A stretch of 64,000 nt of DNA from NCBI RefSeq assembly GCF_958298935.1, contig NC_084933.1, forward strand, positions 30,652,334 to 30,716,333. Direction: 5' to 3'. Position numbers and translations under genes: made by a program. Within the stretch, counting starts at the first letter, position 1. Every line of letters starts with the position of its first letter. Shown one piece after another: positions 11,401 to 27,189 of the stretch. This stretch comes from Phragmites australis (taxonomy: Eukaryota; Streptophyta; Magnoliopsida; Poales; Poaceae). The notes under the pieces are model-generated. The model was not told where the DNA came from. It made no database searches and was given only the letters and a program-made list of their open reading frames with translations.

Positions 11401-13812
11401 AGTCCTTGTCATCACACCTCTCCACAAGCGAGCCATTGTATAATCAAGTAGAACGACCCAGTTTCCCATCGTACAGTCCAATTCCTCGGTTGTCTGTGTC
11501 AGAGATTTCAGATGATCACGATAGAGGTAAAGACCTGAACCTTATTGTTGGATCCTTAAATTCAGTTGTATAGGAATTTTGGTACTCAAACTATAAGGAA
11601 ATACCAAGTTCACAATACTATACTGTTTTTGGTTTGCCACATGATTCCTTTTTTTGTCTTGTTGATGATTAATGATGCAGAGAATTTTCTCCTTATGCCT
11701 TGCTTTTTGAATGCTGTTAGCAGCTATCCCTTTTCTTTTAGTGTGCAAGCCTGCAAGGTTCTTTCATCTTAACTTTTATTGGATTCTCCTTTTGCAAATT
11801 TGAACATGTTAGTGGTGCATCATCTTCTACCACAAAATTAGAAGCTCATGTATGTGTTTTCTTTAGTTCTCTTACGTGACAATGTGAGTTTTACATGATT
11901 TTTCCTCAGATGAAGGGGAGAGGGTCACAACTTTTATGTGCATGTGTAAATGGTATATCCTTATACTTTCATGGTTGGTGTTTAACTAATTAAATGGCGG
12001 AAACAGGTGTAGTGTCACCTCAAAGGAAGCTAAACCATATGCTACCAGATCATCCATCAAATGGGCAAAGGTTTTCTCCAGATTCTGATAGCTCAAAAGA
12101 TGATGTTGAACTCCCCTTTACTTCGAAACATGTTGAACCAGCTGGATGTAAGCCATCACGTTCCCATTCTGTATCTTCATTGTTGTATAGTTACATGCCA
12201 CACAGCGAAATTGATTTCCAACAGCGAGTTGTTCTTACTCCTTACCTTTTTTTTCCTGCCAGCTGAAGGCTTTACGAGAGGAAGATCCTATAATATAAGA
12301 ATAGATGACCAAGTCTTGCTTCGTTTCTCACCAAAAAATTCTGACTCTACTTATTACTTTGGTGATATGGTACTCTAATTTGTTTTATTGCACTTGTTAC
12401 TGCTTTATCGTTGTTAGAACTGGCTATCTCAGTTGTTCAATTGCAGATTGGTGGAGCACTCGCCTTTTTTCATGGAACTGGAACACGGAGGTGCCTCGAG
12501 GTAAAAAAAGGCTGAGTTAAGTATTTAAATACATACGAAGTGGAATTTCAAATTTATAATCTTTTGATACTTCACAGGTATCTATAACCCTGGAAACATC
12601 AGAAACAATTAATCCTCGTGCCTTACATCCCTCAAGAAGGGGCTCGCCCACAATAACCAAGGTATTTTTTTCTTCATTTAGGATTTAGTTTAATTTGAAC
12701 TGAGTCCTAAGGATTTGAATCCCAACCTGCCCTTTCGAGAGAGGCCCTTAGTGTTGTGGGGTATTATTTTCTAACAACAGGCAATTGTTTACTTGTGTGG
12801 CGTGAGTGATTCTTTGGTTTGAATTTCATTTACTTCCTATGGTTTTGCGGAACACTTTCCACTATAAGTCCATTTTATCTATGTAAAATGCCACCTAATC
12901 TATTCTTAAGTCTTCATGAGCTTATGAAGTTGGTATAGACTTGTATCGGATGCTTTAGCTACAATGATGCATCCATGACACAGGTGCATTTTGCGCATAT
13001 GACATCATACTTGGTCAGTTGGTGTTGTATGTTATAAGAAAAGAAATGTGATGTTGCCCTCAACATTGCATGCGACAAGTCAGGGTCATCAAGAAGCAAC
13101 CTAAGAGACAACTTGTCTACGTTATTCCCAGATTCCAGCAATATCAGATGTCATATGCTCTAGCTTCTACTCAAACATCCGTCTTTTTTCTTTCAACGTT
13201 TTACTGTTTATTTTATGACTGGTTTTAATGATTCACCCTTTTCTTCTTATTGGACTCCATTGGCAGGTGCACAGTGAACATCATGAGGTTGTTGCGGATC
13301 TTCACCAGACAAGCTTTCTCTTTTCGATTCCCATTGATGGTCCTATGTCATTTTCTACCTCAAAGGTCTCTGTACAGTGGTCTCTTCGATTTGAGTTCTT
13401 CACAACTCCTGAAGGAACAGACCCAGCTAGGTATGTCGCAATGTTAACTATTTTCTGTGCTGGAACACTGTGCTGTCTTTCAATCTCTTAAGAGTGCTGA
13501 GATATATAAATCAGTAGGCTCTGAGTTATTTCATACGGCTGTGAGTTATTTCATACACTTGCTACTTTTGCATGAAGATTTTAATGGAATCCGTTTTTAT
13601 TGATTGCTCTTATACGTGATTGCTTTTGCTAGTTTTGATGTGTAGTTCTTGCTTCTCTCTTTGCCAGGTACGAGCACCTACTTCTTGTTGAGAAAAGAGA
13701 AAAGGGGGAATGGGTCCTCCCAATAACTGTTTACGCACCTCCATTGCGTAGACGAGCTACTCATGGAAGAAACGATAGATCTGCCTTACCTGGAACCATC
13801 TTCAACTCTTGA
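8415..13812 (+). CDS. RGP1-like protein (RAB6A-GEF complex partner 2 homologue)
   Basis: The predicted 552-residue protein belongs to the Rgp1 (reduced growth phenotype 1) family. In yeast and animals these arrestin-like proteins pair with Ric1 to activate Rab6/Ypt6 for retrograde traffic to the Golgi; that role is inferred here. Twelve coding exons: 8415-8754, 9100-9177, 9932-10089, 10757-10820, 10958-11025, 11271-11526, 12007-12147, 12263-12369, 12447-12500, 12578-12661, 13267-13430 and 13668-13812. All junctions are GT-AG and keep frame. Landmarks are YRPGDSITVTIEI in the N-terminal beta-sandwich, LPPSYRGISIRYIYYVRS, a serine-rich variable region (exons 6-7), DDQVLLRFSPKNSDSTYYF, and HHEVVADLHQTSFLFSIP near the end. 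A 5'-UTR exon probably ends at about 7811 (CAG before GTACGT) and is spliced to 8368, placing the ATG 47 bases inside the second exon. It converges with the OTU gene. Confidence 0.9.
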
Positions 13813-15435
13813 AGTGCAGTCTTGCTATCTATACCTGATTTTTCATCATTTGCTTGTCGAAGTATAGTTTCATGAAGCTGGAAGGAATGCCAAATTATTT
13901 GCTCAGTCAGCTGTTGAAGAATCTGCAGTTTGATATCTATTTTGTACAAAAACACATCATAAGCATAAAACAAATGGAGTTAGGAGAAATGTGTGTTGCA
14001 TCAAGTGTACTGCATTTGTTTCATGGATTTCTGTTCATCCCCTGAGAGCAGGCATTTGCACTCAGCACTTAATTTACTTGATGCAACACCAATATTACAA
14101 GATACTGATCATGAACCGACCACAGATACACGACATATAAAAAAGGCTTTGACATATGAGCTGGACTGTTGGGGAATCTGATTTTCTATTATTATACCCT
14201 TTCATTAGTACACGCGAGATATCTGCCCTGTTGTTCCATTGTTTTGTGGAAACCTTGTGCAGTAGTTATTCCGAGCATATGTATCTATTTTCTCACACGA
14301 TTATCAGAGGCTAGACGCTGTGTGAATCTGCAAGTACAAGCAATTTTTATGTTGCGTGATAATAGTGATCAACAAGATTACATGCCGTTTGATCATATTG
14401 TTAGGAATACGCAACTCAATCCATTCCATAGCCCAAAAGGGCAGATATACAAGTGTGTACATATGCAAAGAGACCCCTATACAAGGGAGAAACTACACTT
14501 ATGGACATATACATCTGACACACATCATGTTCAGCCCCGGCATGTTTTAACTGTGGCAGTCCAATCTGTCATGTTTGGCCAATAGGGTTGGAAGGCGTTG
14601 TTCTTTGCTACAGCCAGCCAATAGGGTTCTTTGATAACTGCTGCTAATCTGATTACCCTAGTTTGTAGCTGTCTTGTTGACACATGGGCCATCTGTTCTG
14701 GCAGCTCTAGTTGTAGCATTAGCACCAGCTTTTCAGCTGCGCTAATCCTGGGGCTGCAATAAACCCATTCTTACGCTGAAGTCATTCTGGCTTTGCTCAC
14801 AGGTCTGGTTTATACGCCAAATGCACCAGTAACAGTTTAACGACAACTAATGCTTCATCTAGCCTAAGCAGAGCTTAATATGTTAGGTCATTGGTGTCCT
14901 GTCACCTTGCCACCTACTGATGACAGATACGCAACTGTACCTTCATATTCTGGATTTACACCCCCACACAAGATCAAAGACAACTTCACAAGGCTGAGAC
15001 ATTTCATTGCTATAAGAATGGGGGGAAACCTGTGTAATAATTCACCAATAAGCACGACAGTTATGCTTTTAATAACTGAGGTTCCTTTACACACAGCATT
15101 CATCATCAAGGAGATTTGACTAAAGAAAACAAATATCACGGATGGCTCATCTGTGATTCTATACCATCTCAAAATCTGCTAATTCGCCAACATCATTCAC
15201 TCTAATCATACAGTGAGGATGAGATACCTGTCAATCACTCAATCTGTCAATCAGCACTCAGCAGATCACAACGCATTAACGCGAATTGAGCCAGACACAT
15301 CACAACCTGACTGCAGCAGAGTTGGTGCACGCCATTGCAGTAAAGCAGGCTTCTCTTCCAGATTGATGACTCGTGTATTTGCGGCTTCTGGGTTGCTACA
15401 GTGGAGTCACAAAACCTCCATGGCTCAATCAGTGT
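13813..15435. other. convergent 3' untranslated regions of the RGP1-like and OTU genes
   Basis: About 1.6 kb separates the two convergent stop codons. 13813 to about 14300 is probably RGP1 3' UTR. 14880-15435 is probably OTU 3' UTR, because parts of it are duplicated with the OTU last exon near 3.1-3.5 kb. The 14169-14585 ORF has no recognisable domain. Exact polyadenylation sites cannot be seen. Confidence 0.4.
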
Positions 15436-18400
15436 TCAGATGCAAAGAGCTCCTAGGTCTGGTACGGCGATAGATTCTTGTACCGGTGCTGCTTCAGCTT
15501 GTTCTTTCTTCTTTTGCTTCTTTCCTTTCTGGCCTTTCCCTTGGCCACCTTTGGCCCTGATGGAGCACATAAAAGCAGATAACAACGATCAGTTTGTGCT
15601 TCAACATTGTTCCAAAACACTAGCTTTTTTTAGTAATTTGATTGTAACCAACTAATAACCACCCAGGTGCATCAGTAAAATTATACTCCCTCCGGTCACA
15701 AATACTTGACGATTTGGACAAAGGCTCGGTCTTCAAAGTATGACTTTGACCACTATTTACTATTCAAATATATTTATAAAATACAATAAAGTTGTGATAT
15801 TATGAAACTACTTTTCAAGACAAATATATACGTATGATTTTCATGTTTCCAATCCAAATGTTTGTAAAGATATTGATAGTTAAAATTTCAAAAGTTTGAC
15901 TGGAGTCTTGTCCAAAATTTCAAGACATCTGAATTCTTCGTAAGATTATTATTCTCCAGTACAATATCTGTAAGATGTGTAGTTTTTCTTCCACCAAGAA
16001 CTTTATTCAATCAAACAACATGACAAATGTTCAGGTATAGCATAGAATATGCTAAAATACTACAAGAGGATGGAAACATTAAAGAGCTATACCTTGGAGG
16101 TTCTCTCGATGGTGCAGCCGTAGCTAAACAACAAGACGTCTTGTGCTTCCTTGCAGAGCCACAAGAGCATTCCTTGGTTTTAGACTTGTCCTGTACAAAA
16201 ACATCAATATAAAATTATCCATTTGTTTCTAATGTGACAATAAATCTGTAGGTCAATTTAATATTGGGTAACGATTTACCAGTCGTCCACACGATAGTTA
16301 CCTTATTAGAATGTGAACTTTTGGGTTTCTGAACTGTTTCATCTTTGCTAGAACTTGCTTCATCCTTGTGCTCAATCACCTCGTTCTCATCTTGCCATTT
16401 GTAAAGTTCATCTCCTGCGAAACATGAAACTCTAACCATATATAAAACTATAAATTAAATAAGAAAATATAGGAGGAACAGTGTATCATTAATTTTAAGG
16501 AGAGCAGGGACTTGAACAGTTGCACCTAAGACCCCAACCACTACAATCTTACCATCAGGCCACATGGGTCACTATCCAACAAAATATGAACAGCAAATGA
16601 ATACAAGTGCATGATCAGATTAGACTTAAGAGAACTGAACCTTAGTTGAAGAGGGATGTCAGGATGAGAAATCAAACAGAAACTGAAATAGTCAGTGCCT
16701 TCAGTTTCCTAAACATCTCGTTATGCTTCCCAGAATCGGTCAACAAGCAATTAGTAACAAAAAGGTTGTATTACAGCCTTTATGAGCTGAGATCTATTGC
16801 CTACAGGACTGCTGTCTCCGATATGATCCGCTTTGGCCATTTCACAAGAAGGGAATGAGACGTGAATCCAGAACACTAGAGCAGCAATAGAACCTACATT
16901 GAGGCAACAAAACTTCATTTTCCTATCTGTTCATGCTTCTCAACAGTGGTCTTCATAATGACCAGAAAATGGTAAATCCGTTAATTAATGAAACATAGAC
17001 TACAACACTACCTACCAATCATCTCTAATAAATTGACAACCTCAGGGGTGAATGAGACGCACGCTCAGATAGAAAGCAAAAAAGCTCATATTTTGGCAAC
17101 ACTACTGGAAGTCTGGAAGAGGATCAGTCTCTTTGACAGCACAATTTATGGTGCCTCAAGAAGTCAGGATAGTTGAAGGCTTACCATTACATGCACAGTC
17201 CATATAAAGGTCTCCCTCTGCATCATCAGTACCCACCGCAAGTCGCTCGGCTATGATGTACTCAGTGGCAGCATCAATATCACCGTCCATTTCTCCCAAA
17301 ACCTGTATGATAATTGCAAATTTGGTACTAGAAGATAATAACCACCAACAACCAGCCTAAAGTAAATGCACAACTGCACTGCGTACAATTTCATACATGC
17401 TCAACTGCGGCGACATCAGAACATCCAGTTCCAGCCATGACCAATTTAACTGATGTGTGATCATAGGTTGATCTGTGTGAGGATTTCTTCAGGTCCTTTG
17501 CTTTTGTTTGAGCGTTATTTTTTGTACTAGATATATTGGCGTCCGTCTGCAATTCGATAACACAAAAAGGAACAGAATAACCAAAACAGAAATAGACCAA
17601 GGTAAGTGGCAATGTTGTCAATGCTCCCTGAAGACACTATATCTCACTGCTCTTCCAGGAAACACTAGAAACTGAAACATTTACAAATCTCAAAACAAAA
17701 AACCTTGATAACAACTGGCATTGCAGGACCTTGACATGGATCTTCTTTCAGCCTGACACTGTTGTAATGCTCGCCATCATGATACGACCTGTATTGGCAC
17801 GAAATCACAGGGAGACAATTTTAGAGTGAAGTTACTGCATAAGAACTAGATGTCATTTACGATCATTCTTTCAGTACTAACATTTTGCTGAGGTATTTCT
17901 TAAAGAGAACTGTACTTCAACTTACAAATGAACCATATTAGTAGCTTCACGACCAGAAAAGTTGTTTATGTACCATCGTGGTGAGTTAAGCTGCAAATCA
18001 AACAGTGGTTCAGTAATGTACAGCTGCTATAAATAGTTACAATATATAATCGAGGTTAGCCAAATACAAAGAGCATCCAAGAGTAACATAATCAGCATAA
18101 TCCACTGTGTTTTGAAGTAACAAATTGCTCCACTGCACTGCATAATGTGTAGCATCTATAGATCAAATAATTCAGAAAGCGAGGTATGTATTGCAAACTC
18201 ACCATGTGAATGCATATGTTTCTTCTTGTGACAAGTGAAGCTGCTTGCAATTCCATATGGCCAGCCCAAGTCCCATCCTTTAACATAGAGTCACAGTATT
18301 CTTCGAACGGAACTTCATCCTCGATAAATGGCTCGAACTCCTCCCGATGTTTCTATAGAATCAAATAATAAGGATCAGTGAGTTTAGATAGTCCAATGCC

Positions 18401-18999
18401 TAGATATACCACCAGCAATTTGGCATGTTCAACTAAACCCTGAACCTCCTATAATTTGTAAAATCCTGAGTATAATTACAAGCCAATGGTTACAAAAAGT
18501 TATCATGCATACCACAATGTATTCCACAACCATTGATCGGTACTTCATGTGCTCTTCCTCACTGCCCTCAAGCTGGTCACCCATTGCCCTGCAGACTACA
18601 ATGAGTAGTCATATAACTCAAAAAGAAGCATAACTCAAAAGGTGCGCTAGTATTCTGTTCAAAATCAATTAGCATCTTCTTCTTAGGATGATAATGGCAT
18701 GCACAGTAGAATCTAAAAGAAGCCAATCATAAACCTGAAGAAACAGTTGCCATCTGCGGTCACTTCGACTATCTTCAACCCAAGGGAGTCCAGTTGCGCC
18801 CTGAACTCCGCCATGTCAGCCTTCTTCCCGAACTTCTTCGCCTGCGAATAAGTCGAGAACGAAAAGAAGTCAAATCCTTCTAGTCCAGGAGAGGATCCAA
18901 GCGCGAAGATTGGTCCATTGAAGCGTAGCTTGCTACCGCGTCGCGCTTCGGCTTGTGGAGTTTGGGAGCCGCGGCTGCTTTCTTCTTCTTCTGAACCAT
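15436..18999 (-). CDS. OTU-domain deubiquitinase, OTUD3-like
   Basis: The 381-residue protein is an ovarian-tumour (OTU) cysteine protease of the OTUD3 type, which removes ubiquitin from substrates. Exons in coding order: 18999-18937, 18841-18735, 18588-18513, 18352-18203, 17990-17926, 17788-17704, 17546-17397, 17302-17185, 16414-16302, 16190-16093 and 15556-15436. Junctions are GT-AG and in frame. The N-terminus is basic (MVQKKKKAAAAPKLHKPKR). The catalytic motif D51-G-N-C54 is intact, followed by RAMGDQLEG. The catalytic histidine lies in DGEHYNSV (H161). KHREEFEPFIEDEVPFEEYC and MLKDGTWAGHMELQAAS match the OTUD3 core. A UBA-like helical region follows (TGCSDVAAVEHVLGEMDGD, about residues 220-250), then a CSCGSARKHKTSCC cysteine cluster and a lysine-rich tail. 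A MITE lies in the last intron. It is intact and likely functional. Confidence 0.92.
15686..15943. mobile_element. Stowaway-like MITE in the last OTU intron
   Basis: It starts at CTCCCTCCGGTCACAAATAC after a TA dinucleotide. The right end is degraded: TTGTCCAAAATTTCAAG partly matches the inverted left end. It shares internal motifs (TTTATAAAATA, ATTATGAAACTA) with the element at 27263. It is non-coding. Confidence 0.7.
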
Positions 19000-19812
19000 C
19001 GTGCTGTCTTTTTGTGGGGCTTCTTCAAGAATTCGGCGGGCGGCGGCCGACGGCGAGGTGCGAGTGGGAGCGCAACTACAGGATTCCGCCGGAGCCTGGA
19101 GAGAGATCGGAACGGGGAGAGGAGAGCAAGATCAGCTTGGGCCTGCACAGGTACGGCTCGGGTTACATCGATGGGCTTAACGGGCCCTGTTGGGACACCA
19201 TTCCCTACCGTGCGATCTGACTCGTCACATTAAGTTAAAAAATATATAAACATGGCATAAACTCACTCAAGATAAGGGACCATATATTATAATAAAAATA
19301 TAAACATCGGATATAATAACACCAAGCATAAACTCAAGATATAAAAGTGTGTATGTGTTATAAAAATGTTGTCGAATGAATACGTCAAAAGTAATATTGT
19401 GATTTGATTTCAGATGAGATCTGAAAAATAAAGTAAAGATTATTTACTTATTTCTCTTTTAATATCTTTATTTTTTATTAATAAAATCAATCTTATATTC
19501 ATAGTTACTAATGAGATAAGGAGTCTGAGGATAAGAATAAATAGTAAAAATAAATAATTTATTTAAATTAAAAAAATGTTAAACAGAGAAAAAATAACAA
19601 AAGATATAATATAAAAATTAACTCTTATTTTATATAGTACACATAATCTCCGGCCGCCCGCGTCCCTGTACACACAAACCAAACAAACACAAGTCGCACG
19701 TAACGTACGTACGTTCTCTAATCAACTCAACTCGAAATAAGCTGGGTAGAAACTCGACGAGATAGTTCTCAACACGACTTTCGACATCGCAAGCCGGCGA
19801 AACGCGACGACC
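19000..19812. other. spacer between the divergent OTU gene and protease pseudogene
   Basis: 19000 to about 19150 is GC-rich and probably the OTU 5' UTR and promoter. 19200-19640 is very AT-rich with no feature recognised. The protease pseudogene's likely 5' leader follows. Confidence 0.4.
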
Positions 19813-20396
19813 ATGGCTGCGGGCGGCGGCCGTGGCGTGGCCGCGGTTGCGCTGGTGGCCCTGGCCTTCCTCCTCTGCGCCTCGTCGGCCGCCGCCGCGC
19901 CCGACACTTCCACCACCGTAGAGCACGAAATGGCGCGGACGGAGGCCCAGGCCCGCGCGATGTACGACCTCTGGCTCGCGCGGCACGGACGCTCATACAA
20001 CGCGCTCGGCGAGTACGACCGCCGGTTCCGGGCGTTCTGGGACAACCTCAGGTTCGTCGACGCGCACAATGCCGGCGCCGACGCGCACGGGCACCGCCTC
20101 GGGATGAACCGCTTCGCCGACCTCACCAACGAGTACCGCGTGCGCCAGCGCCGCGGGCAGGGGCCGCAACGCCGTCGGGGAGAGGTACCGCCACGACGGC
20201 GTTGAGGCCCTGCCGGAGTCTGTCGACTGGAGGAAGAGCGGCGCCGTCGCTCCCGTCAAGAACCAAGGCCAATGCGGTAAGATCACTGGCTGTTGTTTCC
20301 TCCTAGATATTTGCATGCATGAGAAAAGCACATAATGCATGGCTTGGTGGCTTGGTGCATCGTTACTGATCGGCGTTTTGCTTGGTGTGGTGGTAA

Positions 20397-21420
<1,024 letters not shown>

Positions 21421-22608
21421 CATACCCTCCAATTTTTTTAGTAAAGCTTGCATACCGAAAAACACTTTCATACGCAATAATCATGAACAGTTTACTATCT
21501 ATTCCCAACCATCACTTAGGACGATGATAAACGAGGTGCCGGCTATATATGCTCTTAGGACGATGATATATAAACATCGACTATATATCTTATATTCTCC
21601 TAATAATGTTTCTAATATGACTGTAACAGCCGATCCTATGTACCTTGGTTTAGCAATGTCTGACTAAATTGCAAAGATTGATACAACGACATCCAAGGAT
21701 CGCACTAAAATCATGGAAAATAACCAAAACATATCTAGGCATAGTTTTCACGATGAGGACATTGGTGAAACAGGTAATAAACATAGATGATGTATCTACC
21801 AATGATTTTGATGATCATGTGCAAACCTGTGATTTTACAGTTATTTCTTGGATCCCTTCACCTTTAATTTTTCCTTATGTGTAGTTCTAGCAATGGATGC
21901 TTGAATATTACCTTTAGTCTGAACTTGTGTGCTACCTTTAGGAACCCACATCTTCTTCTTTTAATTAACCGCATCAAGGCTATGCTTTTGATTAGTCACA
22001 TTAGCTACTTCTCACTTTCTTCATTTGAATCTGAACTGGAACGCATACAATCGGCTGTAACATTTACCATTGTGCTGCTGGACCTTTCCTTTTTTCTAAG
22101 CCTGACATCAATAATTCTTCTTCTATGTGTTGCTTTTCCTTGTCGCATACTAATGCAAAAGCCCAAAACAGATGTGTGTTTGGCTTGATCACATGAAGTA
22201 TGTGCATTTTTATCAGTTACCGACATAGCTCCTTCAAGTGAATTCACACTTACTAGCTCTTTGGGTACAATAGTCAGCTTATCATCTCTTGAAGGTAAAT
22301 CTGAACTTTTATCCTTGTTACCATCCCTTTTAACACTATAAACTTATTCGATCACTTTCCTCTTCGTTTGATCTCCGGATGACCCCCTTGATCAAAACAA
22401 TCATCTCTAGGATGGAATAGTCTATCAAACACCGGTGGCCTTGGTGCTGTCCGTCCAGGATAGAATGACTCAAAGGCTATCGGAGGTGGCGTCCATGGAC
22501 CATACCAGCCATAAGGTGGACAAGGAGGAAATATCATAGGAAGAGCCCCCACAACATGGGCATTTGTGGCCCAAAAGAAGGATACAACGCTGCTGCATGA
22601 AAATCTTC

Positions 22609-23075
22609 TCATCGCCGATTCTGACCAACAAACTCATGCTTTGGAGGTGATCTCGGTTGCTTAAAATTACCAAACCGACCAGCAGTACTTGGGCCGGCTT
22701 TCTCCCTCTCATACTTAACCAGAAATTGTTTGAATGTCACATTCGGCTTTGCATTTGGTACAGCTCTAGTAGTTGATGCTTGAACATTAACCTTAGCTTT
22801 AATATTTTGACTACTTTTAGGGACCCAAATCATCTTCTTATTTTTGTCTACAATATTGCTAGCTTTACTAGTTCTATCATTATCAATTTTGCTAGCCATT
22901 GTCACTTTCTTTCCTTTGGTTGCATCAACATATTTTGACCAAATTCGCACCTACTTATCCTCACAATTCAGCATACTTCAATCGACCTTCATTAATAGCC
23001 AATTGTATTTTCCAGCGAAACACATGGCAATCATTAGTACTATGAGTAAACAAATTATGATACTTGCAATATAAA
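22609..23075 (-). pseudogene. gag remnant of the LTR element
   Basis: The minus strand encodes CKYHNLFTHSTNDCHVFR followed by IQLAINEGRLKYAEL (23072 to about 22961). This is the hallmark of grass gypsy gag proteins (the usual form is CKYHNSxxHATNDCxxFR...AINEGRL). After a stop, the frame continues with basic sequence (22950-22609). A proline/tyrosine-rich segment at 24546-24217 (minus) is probably the upstream part of the same gag. Stops and shifts separate the pieces, so no intact protein is made. Confidence 0.65.
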
Positions 23076-25581
23076 TGCCCTTTCAACTCTTCACATGAAG
23101 GTATAGCACGATGATCAGATAATCTGATACGTTTCTTTTACAATAAAATATTAAAAATCTGATTACACTTGGTAAAATCAAATGTATTTTTCTTTCCTAA
23201 CCGATTCTTTTTGTGTAGATGGTTTTAAAGCTAAACAAACAAATAGTTCATATTTAATATTAACCCACTCAACTACACATTTACTTGTACTCATCTTGTT
23301 CAATATCTTAGAGTTATTTTCTATATATTAATATCGCTCTCTTCAAATTTCAGCCTCGGTCCTGTATCCCTAAACCCGAAATAGTCACAAACTTATGCCC
23401 CGTTCGAGACCAAATATAGACCGAGTTTAGAATAAGTAAAATAACACATATAAATGTAATGCCTAACAAAGATGATGACGTAAATAATTCTAACTTAAAT
23501 GTATTGTTATTATCGGTCTTCCCATATAATGTAATAATTTGGCTGACAAATCCTGCAGTAATTCTACTATCCCTACTCATGAATTTTACAAATTCTAGCA
23601 TTGACCGCATTGTCAAAATCTGAGCACAATCCTCTATATATAGATATTACATTATCAAACTCTATTTCAGATTTTTCTTGTAACATACTGCAATTTGTTT
23701 ATTCATATTACTTTCCCTACCCAACTTTCAGAATCATTAAGCATAGAATCATTAAAAGATTTAACTATCGAGACTATAAAATCAGATTGGATAGTAGATA
23801 ACGTAGTTGCAAATCATACCTCTTTTAGCAGGATATCAATAAATGTAAACTCTTTTTATCTTAATGACACCTTACTTTGTTTTCTAATAACATGAAAATA
23901 GCTCCTTCTGACAATTATTGCAATTTTGCTTCAATCGTGTTATGATCTTTTTCAGAAAATTCATCAAGTATAGACATATTACCACTATTAACATTCGCTA
24001 TAGGCATGACCGAAACACATTTATCTCGATTTTGATCATCAATTATTTTAGCGTGAAATTCAAACGGTAACACTATAGCTTTCTTTATCTTAAGCACAAT
24101 CACTAATTCAACAGTAGTCAGCCTTATATCTATTTCGACTCCTTTTCCGACACCAGACTGCCCCCAATACTTTTAGTCCCTATTTTTGCTCGGCTATAAG
24201 CCGTGTAGGTTTGAAATCAGCATGTTGTTTCGGGGTACAAGTATATGCTTGTGGGTTGCAAATATAGTGTATTTTGTTGGGAAACACTAAAATATGTTCC
24301 CGACAATGAATTACAAGGAACACCAGAACTTTGGATTGGAGTAGGAGGCAAACTATATGCTGTTGTGTTGTATGAAGGTATATGCATACTTGCTAAATTT
24401 TCATTTATTTGGCTATAATCATTAGTAACATATGGAGCCGAATTAGATGCATTCAGTGTTGCATATGGTGCTGAAAAAGTATAAGGTATAACATCCGTTT
24501 TAGTAACATATGGTGTAGCATACGGTGGTTCAAAATAATTGATCAAATGATCAGCACTACTGCGACCAACATCTCATCCATTGGCACAGCTTGTTGTGTA
24601 ACCATAAGCGGTGAACTTATTACCGATGAATTAAGATATATCATTTGTGGTTATATACTACTAGAATTATTAATATGTGATGACTCATAATAATTGGCCG
24701 AACCTATCATCTTAATTTGGCCATAATGATTGTTCATCGACATGTTAATTTATGATACACTAGGTGGTATAAGTATTGTCGATGAATTAAAAGAAACAGG
24801 CATATATTGTATGTTGCTAATAGCATTGAAAATTAAAGTATGTATATTGTTTTGTATTGACTGTTGCATATTATCAATATATTGTAATTGTAAAATTAAA
24901 GATCCAAAATAATTACCCAACGTATAATATCAATTTCTAGTCGATGCATTAAATTCATCAAATATAGATATAGCAACATCAACCGGCTTATTCATTGTAT
25001 TTACAAAATAATCTATTAATATATTTATAAATTATACCTCAGACTTAACGTAGATGGATGATATGACCATATTATTGTGATTGATCCTAAGTCTATATTG
25101 TGCCATGACCGAAGAAGTCGATGCATGGAGCAGGGCGTGCAGTACAGAGGCGTGCAACACAAGCATGCATCATAGGGACGTGAATCTTTCACGTAATACA
25201 CCAACACAAGCATGCATCATAGGGGCGTGCAGCTGCTTCACAAGTTGTGCACAGGAACAAGAAATTGGCTTCACGTGAGGTAGAGATCTGATGCTAGCAG
25301 GAGCTGGTGATCGAGCAGCACCAAAACCACACGGTGCACGTTCTGCTTCACGCCGTGTCGCACAATCATTTCGCCTCCGTGATGTGCGGTTGAGTGTGCC
25401 AGCAGATCGAAACGAATACTTCTTGCCAAGGCCCTGGCGAGCGGCAGCAAGCAAGCGCAATCGGCCGAAAGGCCTGATGCGGCAGAGACGGAAAAAGTAG
25501 ATCGATTTGAATAATTGGTAGGGAAATAAATTCGACTGTACCTAAACTGAACAAGTCGTTTCCAAACGGAGTCACCAAAAA

Positions 25582-26368
25582 TGGTGACACGAAAATTTGT
25601 CACACGAAATACTGATCAACTCTTGTATAATCCTTAGCACTACACGCAGAGAGCAACCGATTTACGAGCAAACCGGCAAAGTATAACTAACCTGACGAGC
25701 ATCACCCGAAAAACCTAGTCTGGTACTACAACAATGGATCTTCATCAACAAATCACATCTAGGTGGGACCCGTCAAGGTACAGTCAGCCGGTACCCTGTC
25801 CTTAGTCGTCGAGATTAAGAACTAATAGCAGCAGGAGGAGAAAGAAACAGGAACATAACTACATGAGTTAGGTAGAAAAATAGTAGATATATATTGGTAT
25901 TTCATCAATTGTTAGATGTTTCAATCGGTCATGACCCTTTTATATTTAAAGTGTGGTATGTTTTAGCCGTACATGCTTAAGACTTCTAATTTAAATCGAA
26001 CAAGATTTACTGATATAATTCGATATAACACATGAGTCTAAACTTTCTATAACTGATATATCTTTCATATTCAACTATATAAATTCTCACATATCTATTT
26101 GAATATTATTTATTGCAGTTAGGTTTTCTTCGATTCGACTACGTTTTCATCCAAACATCTGTATGTATCAGGATCACAGCTACTGTTCAATAGTTGGGCA
26201 CTGTTCATTAACTAGGGTACTGTTTACTAGTTGAGGGTCCTGTTTACTGATCAGATTGAAGGTATTGTCTACTGATCGGAGTTCGTCTAATCGGAAGTTT
26301 TATTCATCTGATTCAAGTACTACTTATCTTATCAAAGATATGATCAAAGATACTGATTGACACCGACA
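25582..26368 (-). repeat. right LTR (5' LTR of the minus-oriented element)
   Basis: About 790 bases, starting TGGTGACACG on the plus strand. Its plus-strand end is taken as CACCGACA at 26368, because the inverted start TGTCGGTGTCAA aligns with TGTTGATGACAA of the other LTR. However, the last bases also read as protease codons, so the boundary could be nearer 26350. Confidence 0.7.
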
Positions 26369-26635
26369 ATGACTACCTTACACAGTCCGGGACAGCAAGT
26401 GCGACCTCGCGAAGAAAAGGCGCAAGGTCGTGTCCATCGACGGCTTCGACGACGTCCCGCGGAACGACGAGAAGTCGCGCGCTGCAGAAAGCCGTCGCGC
26501 ACCAGCCCGTCGCCGTCGCCGTCGCCATCGAAGCCGGCGGCCTCAAGTTCCAGCTCTACGAGTCGGCAAGTTCAACTAACTTCATTGCACCACCAGTTTG
26601 TCGATTACATCATCTTGTCTTGCTTTAAACACTGA

Positions 26636-27163
<528 letters not shown>

Positions 27164-27189
27164 TAGTTAGCTCGATTTTCACGATTTAA

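Noticed and set aside
14169..14585. 138-codon ORF downstream of the RGP1-like gene
   Set aside because: It lies in the probable 3' UTR/spacer, has no recognisable domain and no exon structure.
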